In this document: positions 34,608-44,924 of the stretch, piece by piece
How positions within the stretch are numbered: position 1 is the first letter of the stretch
Layout of the letters: the number at the start of each line of letters is the position of its first letter
NCBI RefSeq assembly: GCF_038502225.1
Contig: NC_091311.1
Span: forward strand, 27,857,122-27,921,121
Source: Cherax quadricarinatus
Taxonomy: Eukaryota; Arthropoda; Malacostraca; Decapoda; Parastacidae
Direction: 5' to 3'
Length of the DNA stretch: 64,000 bases
The notes under the pieces: model-generated
Told to the model about the DNA's origin: nothing
Databases searched by the model: none
The model's input: the letters and a program-made list of their open reading frames with translations, nothing else
Program-made: the position numbers and the translations under genes

Positions 34608-34830
34608 CACGATTGCAGCCTCTACCATCACTCCACACGTCAGCAGTCATTCCCATCATTCCACACGTCAGCAGTCATTCCCATCACTCCACACGTCAGC
34701 AGTCATTCCCATCACTTTACACGCCAGCAGTCATTCCCATCACTCCACACGCCAGCAATCATTCTCATCACTCTACACGCCAGCAGTCATTCCCATCACT
34801 CCACACGCCAGCAATCATTCCCATCACTTC
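34608..34830. repeat. 28-bp minisatellite
   Basis: About eight units of 28 bp with core CACACGTCAGCAGTCATTCC. A variant reads ACGCCAGCA. A stray copy of the same family (CAGCAGTCATT and AGTCATTCCCATCACTC) appears at about 36105-36150. Confidence 0.92.
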
Positions 34831-35089
34831 TGGCACAATGTTAAAATAGTCTGGGACCATTGATTCAGTGTTCTCTTATTTTGTCAAGGGTGACCCTTCC
34901 TTCAATCACCTTTAACGTATTATATTATCATGTTTTAAAGAAATAACTGGAAAAGTGGGCAGGTGGTTCTTTAACATTCTAACCAAAAATATATTGTAAA
35001 CAAAGTTAAGTCGGAGGCTGCCACAGTGAAGAGCTGTTTCACAAGGTACCTCATACTCAATCTCGTGTGAGATATGGAAAGAGATGTGA
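34831..35089. other. Unique AT-rich spacer
   Basis: No gene or repeat recognised between the 28-bp array and the foldback arm. Confidence 0.5.
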
Positions 35090-35235
35090 TAAATTAGACA
35101 CATGTGCAACTCTTGGGGATCTTTACCGAGGAAACGTTTCGCCACACAGTGGCTTCATCAGTCCATACAAAGGAGAAACTTGAAGAACAGGAGGAGAATG
35201 AGGTAATCAGTCCCTCAACCTTGAGTCGATGTGGT
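35090..35235 (+). mobile_element. Single arm of a foldback-type repeat
   Basis: It contains ACATGTGCAACTCTTGGGGA, GAGGAAACGTTTCGCCACAC and AGTGGCTTCATCAGTCC, then TCAGTCCCTCAACCTTGAG. This is the same arm that occurs twice in inverted orientation in the palindromic element at 36751-37420. Only one arm is present here, so this is a half element or solo arm. Confidence 0.75.
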
Positions 35236-35729
35236 CAGTCCATCAATTTTTTTTCCATAGTTGCTGGTGTCTCTGGCGTAGTATCTACACAGTTTATCTT
35301 CCCTGTCTTCTCCCATGACATTATCTGTCTCATATACTTCAGCGTTTCTTGGGATTTCTTGACTACTCTGCACTGGGTTTTACTAGCTCCTTGTTGTGTC
35401 CCAGTGTTGTTGTCTGGGTTCTCCTGGCTATTCTGCTCTACATGTCAGTCTCATGTTTACGCATCTATGTCTAGGTATGTGTTCCACTATAATGCACCAC
35501 TGTACGTGCCTCTCTTGCGTTATTCTATGCCTTGGTTTCTAACCTCACATTAATCATGTCACCTTTGCTTTCTCTTCTCACTATCTAATATTTTTATTTT
35601 TATTTAATATTCCTTTGGTCTCTCTGAAGCTCAAATAAAACACAAGGCTCACTGTATTTCGTACCCTCGCACCTCCAGTCTGGTATGAATCTTCCTTATG
35701 GTCTCTGAGCAACCTGGAAAGGTCCTCTC
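35236..35729. other. Unique stretch, no gene seen
   Basis: Contains a 149-codon plus-strand ORF that begins within the foldback arm and lacks domains. I do not annotate it as a gene. Confidence 0.5.
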
Positions 35730-35980
35730 TCATCCTAATGGTGGTCTAGCCTCCTTTGAAACTCCCACATCTGATGTCTGTTCTGTGTAACCAAACACCT
35801 TTATCTCGCCTTCAGGGCAGTACACATTTACCTTCCCAGTTTTGTGTGTTAATTGTGGTAATAACTCCATTGCAGGAGACAAGGAATCACCCCTGGGACA
35901 TTCCACAGTGAATGCCACTTTCTTCAAGCCTAAATGTCTTCTCACACTTTCTATAGAGTTCCTTCGTGGACATTTTGACA
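35730..35980 (-). pseudogene. Unrecognised coding-like relic
   Basis: The minus strand reads VRRHLGLKKVAFTVECPRGD, then SLSPAMELLPQLTHKTGK, then VNVYCPEGEIKVFGYTEQ with a stop after ARPPLG. Upstream, in another frame, is PPAPSVKMSTKELYRKCEKT, and the two appear to join by a frameshift near 35945. The peptide looks protein-like, with balanced composition and CPRGD and YCPEGE motifs, unlike the repeat-driven ORFs nearby. I recognise no family. It could be a transposon ORF1 fragment or a decayed host gene segment. Confidence 0.3.
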
Positions 35981-36376
35981 GAAGGGGCTGGAGGCAAAGT
36001 TGAAGAAGTAGTAGGTGGTGATGGTGGTGGTTACAGTGTTGATGGCTGCTTGCAGAGGTGGCAGAGATGGAGGAGATGGCAAAGGAAAAAGACGGCAGAG
36101 GACGTAGTCATTCCCATCACTCTACTCATCAGCAGTCATTGTCATTCCTCCTCATATCAGCAGACACCCTTCTTCTGTTCTCTCTCTCCTTCTTTCTTTC
36201 TCTCTTCCTTTGTCTGTTTCTCTTTCTCGAGCTTCTTTTGTCTCCCATTTTCTTGGTCTTGGTAAGTTGACGTTCATGACAGCTGGTGGATAGAGAGGTT
36301 CCCTCTCCATCCCTCCATCTATCCTTCACTAGCTGATGCATAGGCAGGTATGATCTCCATCTGCCCTTCACGCCAT
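35981..36376. other. Mixed stretch with CT-rich and stray minisatellite pieces
   Basis: GGTGGTGATGGTGG near 36015 and a stray unit of the 34608 minisatellite family at 36105-36150. A TCTTTCTTTC tract lies at 36180-36235. No gene. Confidence 0.5.
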
Positions 36377-36423
<47 letters not shown>

Positions 36424-36600
36424 GACTGGTCAGCGTGATAGTGCCAGTCTTAGAGTCATACTCCTCTTGAGTCCCATGATGGTGTAGTAATGTAGGAGGG
36501 AGGGAGGGAGAGGAGAGGAAGGAGGGAAGGAAGAAAGGAAAGGAGGGAAAGAGGGAAAAATGGAGAGAAAGAGAACAGGAACACATTAACATGCTCCAGT
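36377..36600. repeat. (GA)n and purine-rich tract
   Basis: GA repeat at 36377-36419, a short unique insert, then GGGAGGGAGGGA-type purine tract at 36490-36575. Confidence 0.9.
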
Positions 36601-36750
36601 GATTATCTCGTTATATGAAAGCTTAAAGTCTCTACTTAATTGTTCTTTAAATCGGCTTGAACTCTGTAACTTAAGCTGGAAAAACCTCAAGCTTGTATCC
36701 CCGGAGTGAAGGTACGGGTTCAAGGAGCACTGAGAGAAGTTGCAACAATA

Positions 36751-37420
36751 CCTGTACTGAAGACTGAGACACTTATGCAACATACGGGAATCTTTATTAA
36801 GGGATCGTGTCTTCACACAGTGACTTCATCAGTCCAATACAAAGCGGAAAGGGATAAGAAGAGGAGTTTGAGGTAAACAGTCCCTCAGCCTGGAATCGAT
36901 GTGTTCAGACCATCACTCTTGTAGAAAGTACAGCACATGGCTGGAGAAGTGGCTTATATACTGTAGTCAGGTGAGTGGAAGCAGGAGGAGGCGGGATCAC
37001 AGTAGAACCATCCACTAGTATAATTAGGTCTTCGTCCTAAGGTTGGACAAGAATTGAAGAATTCCTTGTATCAAGATTCATCAGGAATCATCATGGGATC
37101 TTGATACAAGGAATTCTTCAACACTTGTCCAACCTTTGGACGAAGACCTACTTACACTAGTGGATGGTTCCACTGTGATCCTGCCTCCTCCTGCTTCCAC
37201 TCACCTGACTACAGTACATAAGCCACTTCTACGGCTATATGCTGTACTTTCTACTGAACACATCGATTTCAGGCTGAGGGACTGATTACATCAAACTCCC
37301 CCCCCCACTTTCTACTTTGTATTGGACTAATGAAGCCACTGTGTGGCGAAACGTTTCCTGAATAAAGATTCCCATATGTTGCATGCATGTGTGTCTCAAT
37401 CTTCAACCTGTCGGTTTCCA
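36751..37420. mobile_element. Foldback element: ~325-bp inverted arms
   Basis: The sequence from 36751 to 37077 is the imperfect reverse complement of 37098-37420, separated by a loop of about 20 bp. Outer ends read ACTTATGCAACATACGGGAA and CCCATATGTTGCATGCATGT. Inner ends read AATTCCTTGTATCAAGAT and ATCTTGATACAAGGAATT. The arms share the AGTGACTTCATCAGTCC and GAAACGTTTCC motifs with 35090-35235 and 38024-38370. The structure fits a non-autonomous foldback DNA transposon. No transposase is encoded. Confidence 0.85.
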
Positions 37421-37474
37421 GAACCATTTATCAGAACACCTGTACTGCTCCACTTACTGCTAGGTCCAGTACCG

Positions 37475-37620
37475 CTACCAGTACTACGTTACTGGTGCTA
37501 CACTGCAACTGGTGCTACACTGCTACTGGTGTTACACTGTTACTGGTGCTACACTGCTACTGGTGTTACACTGTTACTGGTGTAACACTGCTTCTTGTTT
37601 TACACTGCTACTGGTGCAGT
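37475..37620. repeat. 18-bp minisatellite
   Basis: About eight units of 18 bp (TACTGGTGCTACACTGCT). The length is divisible by three and frames read TATGATLL or WCYTATGV. Not a gene. Confidence 0.92.
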
Positions 37621-38515
37621 GTCATCCATCGAAGACATTGCAAAATCTCCAAGCGGACATTAACCAAATCTTTAAATGGGCCACAGAAAACAATGTGAAT
37701 TTCAGAGAAAACGAATTTCAATTATTCGGCTATGAGAAACTCGAGGAAATTTAAAACTGTAAAGGAGAATAAAACAAATAACAAATTCCAACCACACAAT
37801 GGAGCAAAAAACTAATGTGAAGGACCTAGGAGTGATAATGTCAGAGAATCTAACTTTCAAAGATCACAACAATGTATCTAAAACATCTGCTAGGAAAATG
37901 ATAGAATGGATAATGAGAAGCTTCAAAACTAGAAATGTCAAGCCCATGATAATTCTCTTCAAATCGCTTGTTCTCTCTGTGCTGGAATATTAGTGTACAT
38001 GAATGATATACAATAACGAAAAGATGGAAATTAGACACATATGCAACATCTGGGTATCTTTAACATAGACGTTTCACCATCCAGTGGTTTTATCAATACA
38101 AATTTTAGAACATAATTTGAAAACAGGAGAACTATATACAAAAGACGAGGTAATCGGTCCCTCAGCCTTGGTGTGAAGAGCGCCGTGGTCGTGAAGAATC
38201 TGGAGCACAGGCAAGGAGCCTGGTTCCAGATTCTTCACGGTGCTCTTCACACCAACTCCAAGGACCGATTACCTCGTCTTTTGTATATAGTTCTGCTGTT
38301 TTCAAATTATGTCCTAGAATCTGGATGGCGAAACGTTAACATTACAGATACCAAGATGTTGTATATGTGTGGAATATTGCTGTACACTAACAGCCTTTTC
38401 CAAGGCAGGCGAAATTGCAGGCTAAGAGAATATTCAGAGAACTTTCACGGAACGTTTAAGTACGATAAAGCACCTAAATTACTGGGAACTGTTGAAGTCC
38501 CAAGTTCACTGCATT
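37621..38515 (+). pseudogene. Jockey-superfamily RT fragment split by a foldback insertion
   Basis: Plus-strand frames at 37621-37760 (LQADINQIFKWATENN) and 37799-37993 (VKDLGVIMSENLTFKDH and SLVLSVLEY) correspond to the region after the FADD motif of non-LTR reverse transcriptases. The match resumes after the foldback at 38371-38500, where QRTFTERLS and LNYWELLK can be read with frame changes. The target seems duplicated: TGGAATATTAGTGTACA at 37983 and TGGAATATTGCTGTACA at 38370, 15 of 17 identical. The fragment is short, frameshifted and inactive. Confidence 0.65.
38024..38370. mobile_element. Foldback element: ~170-bp arms, nested in an RT relic
   Basis: Left arm 38024-38204 and right arm 38225-38370 are imperfect reverse complements. 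Inner parts read GGTGTGAAGAGCGCCGTGG and CGGTGCTCTTCACACC, and outer parts read ACATATGCAACATC and GATGTTGTATATGTG. The centre has a further CAGGC-AAGGA-GCCTG hairpin. It belongs to the same family as 36751-37420, sharing the GAGGTAATCGGTCCCTCAGC motif. A candidate 17-bp target duplication flanks the insertion. Confidence 0.83.
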
Positions 38516-38518
38516 CTG

Positions 38519-38520
<2 letters not shown>

Positions 38521-38607
<87 letters not shown>

Positions 38608-38690
38608 TCTCTCTGTCTCTCTGTCTCTCTGTCTCTCTCTCTCTCTCCCCCTCTCACTCACTCTCACTCTCACTTTCTCCACGTAACCTC
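38521..38690. repeat. (CT)n microsatellite
   Basis: CT with CTGT interruptions on the right-hand side, passing into TCACTCTCAC. S/L and R/E ORFs are artefacts. Confidence 0.96.
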
Positions 38691-38768
38691 CACAAACAGT
38701 TTACATGCTGCTGTCATAATATGTGGATCCACCGTTCTGTAAAAGTAAATATTGTTGCTAAGTTATTG

Positions 38769-38876
38769 CTCTCCCTCCCTCCCTCCCTCCCTCCCTCCCT
38801 CCCTCCCTCCCTCCCTCCCTCCCTCCCTCCCTCCCTCCCTCCCTCCCTCCCTCCCTCCCTCCCCTCCCCTCCCAAC
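38769..38876. repeat. (CCCT)n microsatellite
   Basis: About 25 CCCT units, almost pure. PSLP and GGRE reading frames are artefacts. Confidence 0.97.
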
Positions 38877-38924
38877 CTCCTCTGAAATACAAAATACTCC
38901 TAAGCTTTATTATCGCTACCTGTC

Positions 38925-39048
38925 TACACACACACACACACACACACACAGTGTATACACTGTGTGTGTGTGTGTGTGAGTGTACGTGCGTGTGCGTGTG
39001 TGTGTGAGTACATGTGTGTGTGAGTGTGAATGTGTGTGTGTGTGTGTA
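38925..39048. repeat. (AC)n then (TG)n, inverted arrangement
   Basis: AC at 38925-38950 is followed by GTGTATACACTG and then TG at 38961-38978, a near-perfect inverted repeat. Interrupted TG continues to the CR1 copy 2 3' end at 39049. Confidence 0.93.
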
Positions 39049-40070
39049 CTCACCTAATTGTACTCACCTAATTGTACTCACCTAATTGTGGTTGCAGGGG
39101 GTCGAGACTCAGCTCCTGGCCCCGCCTCTTTACTGATCGCTACTGGGTCCTCTCTCTCTCTGCTTCCTGAGCTTTGTCATACCTCTTCTTAAAACTATGT
39201 ATGGTTCCTGCCTCCACTACTTCACTTGCTAGGCTATTCCACTTCCTGACGACTCTATGACTGAAGAAATACTTCCTAACGTCCCTGTGACTCGTCTGAG
39301 TCTTCAGCTTCCAATTGTGACCCTGTGTTTCTGTGTCTCCTCTCTGGAACATCCTATCTCTGTCCACCTTCTCTATTCCCCGCAGTATCTTGTATGTCGT
39401 TATCATGTCTCCCCTGACCCTTCTGTCCTCCAGTGTCGTCAGTCCGATTTCCCTTAACCTTTCCTCGTACGACATTCCCTTGAGCTCTGGGACTAGCCTT
39501 GTTGCAAACCTTTGTACTTTCTCTAACTTCTTGGCGTGCTTGACCAGGTGTGGGTTCCAGACTGGTGCTGCATACTCCAGTATGGGCCTAACATACACAG
39601 TGTCTTACTTCTGTTACCTTGTCATAAAACTCCAGGAGGTTTGTGATACAAGATTTGCCTTCCATGAATCCATGCTGGTTTTCATTTATAATCTTGTTCC
39701 GTTCCAGGTGTTCCACCACTCTCCTCCTGATAATCTTCTCCATGACTTTGCATACTATACATGTCAGGGACACAGGTCTGTAGTTTAGTGCCTCGTTTCT
39801 GTCTCCTTTCTTAAATATGGGGACTACATTTGCCGTATTCCATATCTCAGGTAATTGCCCAGTTTCAAGGGATGTGTAGAAGATTGTGGTTAGGGGCACG
39901 TACAGCATCTCTGCTCCTTCTCTAAGGACCCACGGGGAGATGTTGTCCGGTCCTATCGCCTTTGAGGTGTCAAGGTCACTCAGCAGCTTCTGCACCTCCT
40001 CCTCGGTTGTTCGTATGTCATCCAACACTTGTTGGTATATTCCCTCTTGATGTTCCCTTCTGTGCTGTGT
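39049..40070 (-). mobile_element. CR1-type LINE fragment (copy 2), internally deleted
   Basis: Antisense CR1 with its 3' end at 39049. The tail unit ACTCACCTAATTGT is present three times on the plus strand. The 5' end is truncated at a TG tract near 40068. It matches copy 1 throughout, except that sequence equivalent to about 7690-8340 of copy 1 is absent. The junction reads CAGTGTCTTACTTCTGTTAC, and GTGTCTT occurs at both ends of the missing segment in copy 1. The deleted part holds RT motifs A, B and C. Confidence 0.92.
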
Positions 40071-40072
40071 GT

Positions 40073-40075
<3 letters not shown>
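39140..40075 (-). pseudogene. CR1 ORF2 remnant lacking the RT catalytic core
   Basis: The upstream piece reads QHRREHQEGIYQQVLDD through NYRPVSLT and HGFMEGKSC to FYDKVTE. The downstream piece reads YVRPILEYAAPVWNP through LVPELKGMSYEERLREIG to [10 protein letters not shown]. Between them the FADD-bearing core is deleted, so the product could not reverse-transcribe. The downstream piece is intact where copy 1 has an 11-bp loss, so it helps define the ancestral frame. Confidence 0.9.
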
Positions 40076-40128
<53 letters not shown>

Positions 40129-40155
40129 ATACCTCTAAGATAGGAAATACTGAGA

Positions 40156-40204
<49 letters not shown>
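40066..40204. repeat. (TG)n tracts at the CR1 copy 2 5' end
   Basis: Two TG tracts (40066-40130 and 40160-40204) separated by ATACCTCTAAGATAGG. The first joins directly to the truncated CR1 end at CTGTGCTG. Confidence 0.95.
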
Positions 40205-40208
<4 letters not shown>

Positions 40209-40671
40209 CAGCAGTGGTCTCTCCTGCGTTGGTTCTGGCTTCCTTCCATGTTTCACATTCAACGTGTCAGTGATGGCTGTTGTTTCGTTGTTGTGAGTCA
40301 CATTTCTCAAGCCACGGTGCTACTTCCTTTGTTAGAATGGAGATCCAGGAATGGACTGCAGGATATACTAGTATTTTCCAGGGAAAGTGCCCAGGGAGGC
40401 CCCACTAACGTGTATAGTAAATAGCCTGGGGTCTTACTTACAATCTTCCCGTTCCCATACTTAATTATTTATTTCCTCCTTTCCCTCTGCCTTTCTACAA
40501 TGCCTCTTAAGTTTTGGGGAGGCCACTTAAACCTGACGTATTTTAGAGCCTCGGAAGGGCGAAATCCTTCGCTGGTGTGTCAGCCTTGCTGCCAAGTTGA
40601 CAACTCCGGTATTTCCCAGAATGGACAGTGAAAAATGTGATAATCAGTATTTTGGAAGCTTAAAATAGCGA
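40205..40671. other. Unique stretch, no gene seen
   Basis: About 470 bp without a recognisable gene or element. Confidence 0.5.
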
Positions 40672-40821
40672 TAACATCCCTCTTTCCTGCTAAAATAACG
40701 AGAATACTTCCCCTTTCTATTAAAATAGCGAGAGCACTTCCCCACTCTACTAAAATAGCGAAAACATCTCCCCATTCTGATGAAATAGCGAGAACACTTC
40801 TTCACAGGTTCAAATTACAAA
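40672..40821. repeat. 30-bp repeat, five divergent units
   Basis: Five units beginning AAAATAGCGA (variants AAAATAACGA and GAAATAGCGA) with AACACTTCCCC in the middle. A small decayed minisatellite. Confidence 0.85.
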
Positions 40822-41078
40822 TTACTTCCTCATTCGTCCAGATTTCAACGCGGTATAGCTCTCTTTCTCTGGCTGTGTTTTGTTTCTTTTACACAAAGTA
40901 AATAAGATTTACCATTTTTTTGCATTTCAATGTCGAGCCAAAAGAAAAATCAATTAAAATCCGACGAGAAAATTTGCACGTTTCAGCCTATATGAAAATT
41001 ATTCCAGTACTGAGTGTTTTATTTATTAAGTGGAGCTGTGCTATCACAGGTTGTTAAGGGAGGGGGATGGATGAGACA
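40822..41078. other. Unique AT-rich spacer
   Basis: No gene or repeat recognised. Confidence 0.5.
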
Positions 41079-41490
41079 CGGTGATGGGAAGGGGTGATGT
41101 GAAAGATAATGGTGATGGGAAAGACGTGATGGGAATGGGGTGATGGGAAGAGGTGATGGGAAGGGGTGATGGGAAGGGGTGATGGGAAGGGGTGATGGGA
41201 ATGGGGTGATGTGATGAGAAGGGGTGATGGGAAGGGGTGATGGGAAGGGGGTGATGGGAAGAGGTGATGGGATGGGGTGATGTGAAAGATAGTGGTGATG
41301 GGAAAGACGTGATGGGAAAGGGGTGATGGGAAGGGGTGATGGGAAGGGGTGATGGGAAGAGGTGATGGGAAGGGGTGATTGGAATGGGGTGATGGGAAGG
41401 GGGTGATGGGAAGGGGTGATGGGAAGGGGTGATGGGAATGGGGTGATGGGAAGGGGTGATGGGAAAGGGGTGATGGGAAGGAGAGGGAAG
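41079..41490. repeat. 13-bp minisatellite
   Basis: About 31 units of 13 bp (GTGATGGGAAGGG) with G-run length changes and AATGGG or AAGAGG variants. A longer sub-pattern with GTGAAAGAT recurs near 41098 and 41282. Confidence 0.94.
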
Positions 41491-41874
41491 TAGTGAGGTT
41501 CCGTGAACTACCTGTTAGCTGTCACATCATTCTGCCGAGACGAGGTGAAAAAGAATTAAGGAGCGCTAGAAAAAGAAAATTTGGAGGAAAGGAGGAAGAG
41601 AAAGAGGAAGAAGAATAAGGAGGAGGCGAGGAAGGGAGAAGACTGCTGCAAGAAGATGGTGAGAGAGAGGTAGTTAGAGTGTAAGTGAGGGAAGAGGAGG
41701 AAGGGCGATAGAAAGGAGAATGTCGTAAAGACTGGAGGTGAAGGAGACACAGAGAAGGATGGTAAAGGAGAGGTGGAAGAGACGGAGAATGAGAAAGAGG
41801 AAGAGATATAATGATGATGATGGTGGTAAAAAATAATATTCTATTTACAGGATTTTACTGTCAGTTGATGTTAC
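41491..41874. other. Purine-rich unique stretch
   Basis: GA-rich, non-periodic sequence (41550-41810) with no supported gene. The minus-strand frame here is an S/F/L-rich artefact of base skew. Confidence 0.5.
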
Positions 41875-42185
41875 TTCAGGCGTTCATCCTGCCCCACTTC
41901 ACGTTCATCCTTCCCGACGTCACGTTCATCCTGCCCCACCTCACGTTCATCCTGCCCGACATCACGTTCATCCTGCCCCACTTCACGTTCATCCTTCCCG
42001 ACATCACGTTCATCCTGCCCCACCTCACGTTCACCCTGCACGACGTCACGTTCATCCTGCTCAACCTCACGTTCATCCTGCCCGACGTCACGTTCATCCT
42101 TCCCGACATCACGTTCATCCTGCCTGACGTCACGTTCACCCTGCCCGACGTCACGTTCATCTTGCCCCACCTCACGTTCTTTCTT
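41875..42185. repeat. 21-bp minisatellite
   Basis: About 14 units of 21 bp with core CACGTTCATCCTGCCC, alternating CCACCTCACG and CGACGTCACG versions, so a loose 42-bp dimer is visible. Stop-free in several frames (FILPDVT on plus, ERDVGQD and RMNVTSG on minus). Not a gene. Many units contain the string GACGTCACG. Confidence 0.93.
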
Positions 42186-42296
42186 CCTCACCTCATTTCA
42201 AAGTCCAGCACTAGCAAGCGCTGCATTATTTTTTAAAGCAGCGATACTTCGTACGTTCATGCTTTCCACTTTTATGCAGCACATACACACGCTTGT

Positions 42297-42300
<4 letters not shown>

Positions 42301-42377
<77 letters not shown>
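42301..42377. repeat. (AC)n microsatellite at the CR1 copy 3 5' end
   Basis: About 77 bp of pure AC immediately upstream of the 5'-truncated plus-strand CR1. Confidence 0.97.
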
Positions 42378-42379
<2 letters not shown>

Positions 42380-43251
42380 GCTGTTTCTGGTATTTGTGAA
42401 CGACATGACGGAAGGAATAGACTCTGAGGTGTCCCTGTTTGCAGATGACGTGAAGTTGATGAGAAGAATACACTCGATCGAAGACCAGGCAGAACTACAA
42501 AGGGATCTGGACAGGCTGCAGACCTGGTCCAGCAATTGGCTCCTGGAGTTCAATCCCACCAAGTGCAAAGTCATGAAGATTGGGGAAGGGCAAAGAAGGC
42601 CGCAGACGGAGTACAGTCTAGGGGGGCCAGAGACTACAAACCTCACTCAAGGAAAAAGATCTTGGGGTGAGTATAACACCAGGCACATCTCCTGAAGCGC
42701 ACATCAACCAAATAACTGCTGCAGCATATGGGCGCCTGGCAAACCTCAGAACAGCATTCCGACATCTTAATAAGGAATCGTTCAGGACCCTATACACCGT
42801 GTACGTTAGGCCCATATTGGAGTATGCGGCACCAGTTTGGAACCCACACCTAGCCAAGCACGTGAAGAAACTAGAGAAAGTGCAAAGGTTTGCAACAAGA
42901 CTAGTCCCAGAGCTAAGAGGTATGTCCTACGAGGAGAGGTTAAGGGAAATCAACCTGACGACACTGGAGGACAGGAGAGATAGGGAAGACATGATAACGA
43001 CATACAAAATACTGAGAGGAATTGACAAGGTGGACAAAGACAGGATGTTCCAGAGATTGGACACAGTAACAAGGGGACACAGTTGGAAGCTGAAGACACA
43101 GATGAATCACAGGGATGTTAGGAAGTATTTCTTCAGCCACAGAGTAGCCAGTAAGTGGAATAGTTTGGGAAGCGATGTAGTGGAGGCAGGATCCATACAT
43201 AGCTTTAAGCAGAGGTATGATAAAGCTCACGGCTCAGGGAGAGTGACCTAG
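42378..43251 (+). pseudogene. CR1 ORF2 C-terminal half, one frameshift
   Basis: The first frame (42378-42695) has FVNDMTEGIDSE, SLFADDVKLM (motif C) and KCKVMKIGEG. The second (42667-43251) resumes at MSITPGTSPEAH and continues through LEYAAPVWNPH, LVPELRGMSYEERLREI and SHRVASKWNSLGS to KRYDKA-like. The frames are separated by an extra base in the GGGGGG run near 42622. Everything upstream of motif C is missing, so it is inactive. Confidence 0.92.
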
Positions 43252-43322
43252 TAGCGATCAGTGAAGAGGCGGGGCCAGGAGCTTGGGCTCAACCCCCGCA
43301 ACCTCAACTAGGTGAGTACAAC
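42378..43322 (+). mobile_element. CR1-type LINE fragment (copy 3)
   Basis: A plus-strand CR1 starting within RT sequence just before VNDM (CAGTGCTGTTTCTGG) and running to the 3' tail, where CAACTAGGTGAGTACA occurs twice before an AC tract. The 5' truncation lies in the same part of ORF2 as in copy 4. Confidence 0.93.
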
Positions 43323-43328
43323 TAGGTG

Positions 43329-43330
<2 letters not shown>

Positions 43331-43407
<77 letters not shown>

Positions 43408-43420
43408 ACACACACACACA

Positions 43421-43421
<1 letters not shown>
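43331..43421. repeat. (AC)n microsatellite after the CR1 copy 3 3' tail
   Basis: About 90 bp of AC with one ACTC interruption, growing straight out of the GGTGAGTACACAC tail. Confidence 0.96.
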
Positions 43422-43745
<324 letters not shown>

Positions 43746-44400
43746 AGTCAAACTCCCTTTCGAAATAATATTTTTACCCCAAAATTTACAAACTGATAGA
43801 TATTTTTTTCATTGACAGCAATGTAACAAAAAGTATTTTTTGAGCAGCAGCTGCAGCCAGTGACACAAACATGATGCATCTCTTCTCATACGACTGGAAG
43901 CCGTACCGTCATTATACTCAAAAATAAGTCGTCCGGATACATTCATCCTTCATCGTCAAGTGAGGTTGAAGTTAACACTACTAGAAGCAGGTTCTGTGCT
44001 ACATGGTAACTACTTTACCACGACCAAGTAACAACAATCAGAGGCCGGGTAGCAAACAAAATTCCAGCTGGGTTGTAAGCATCTGTTGTTACCTGATTTC
44101 CTGGGGCACCTCAGACGCACTTCACTTCGTTCACTCTATCCCGGTCTATGACAGTCACTGTTTTTTTTTTTGTCTTGAACTTCGTAATGAAGTGAAAAAA
44201 AGAGTAAGTTAAATGGAATGTATTTTTAATTTTGCGTTTCACTGCGGAAAGATACGGGAGAAATGTTTTTTTTGTGTGTGTGTGTGAAGTGCTTGTGGCT
44301 GGTCCACGAGGTAGACCCTCCTGTACCAGCAGCTTTAATACACTTCCTCGCTTCCCTCTTCCTCTGTCTCCTTCATCATCATGCTCCTCCTTCTCGAGGA
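43746..44400. other. Unique stretch, no gene seen
   Basis: AT-rich on the left and mixed on the right. ORFs near 44003 and 44232 lack domains. Confidence 0.5.
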
Positions 44401-44404
44401 TCCC

Positions 44405-44601
<197 letters not shown>

Positions 44602-44654
44602 CGAGAGCTCCTCAATATCCCGTAATTTTACCCTTTCTCCTCCTCAAAATATCT

Positions 44655-44800
44655 TCCTCTCCTCATCTTCAAAATCCCTCCCTCCATCTTCAGGATCCAT
44701 CCCTCCATCTTCAAGATCCCTCCCTCCATCTTTAGGATCCCTCCCTCCATCTTTAGGATCTCTCCCTCCATCATCGGGGTCTCTCCCTGTCTCCCTCCCT
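44655..44800. repeat. 21-bp minisatellite, about six units
   Basis: Core CTCCATCTTTAGGATCCC, with TTCAAGATC and TTCAGGATC variants. The minus-strand frame reads RDPKDGG. Not a gene. Confidence 0.88.
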
Positions 44801-44924
44801 CCCTCTCTCTTATGTCTGTCTATTTCCCACAATATAGGGATGAGCTTCGCCATGGCTCGGGTCCTCTGCTCCGGAAACACATATATAATCAAAAGTGCTT
44901 TTCATTTCCCCTGACGAAGACACC

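Noticed and set aside
35104..35553. 149-codon plus-strand ORF
   Set aside because: It starts in the foldback arm and has no domain or codon-bias signal.
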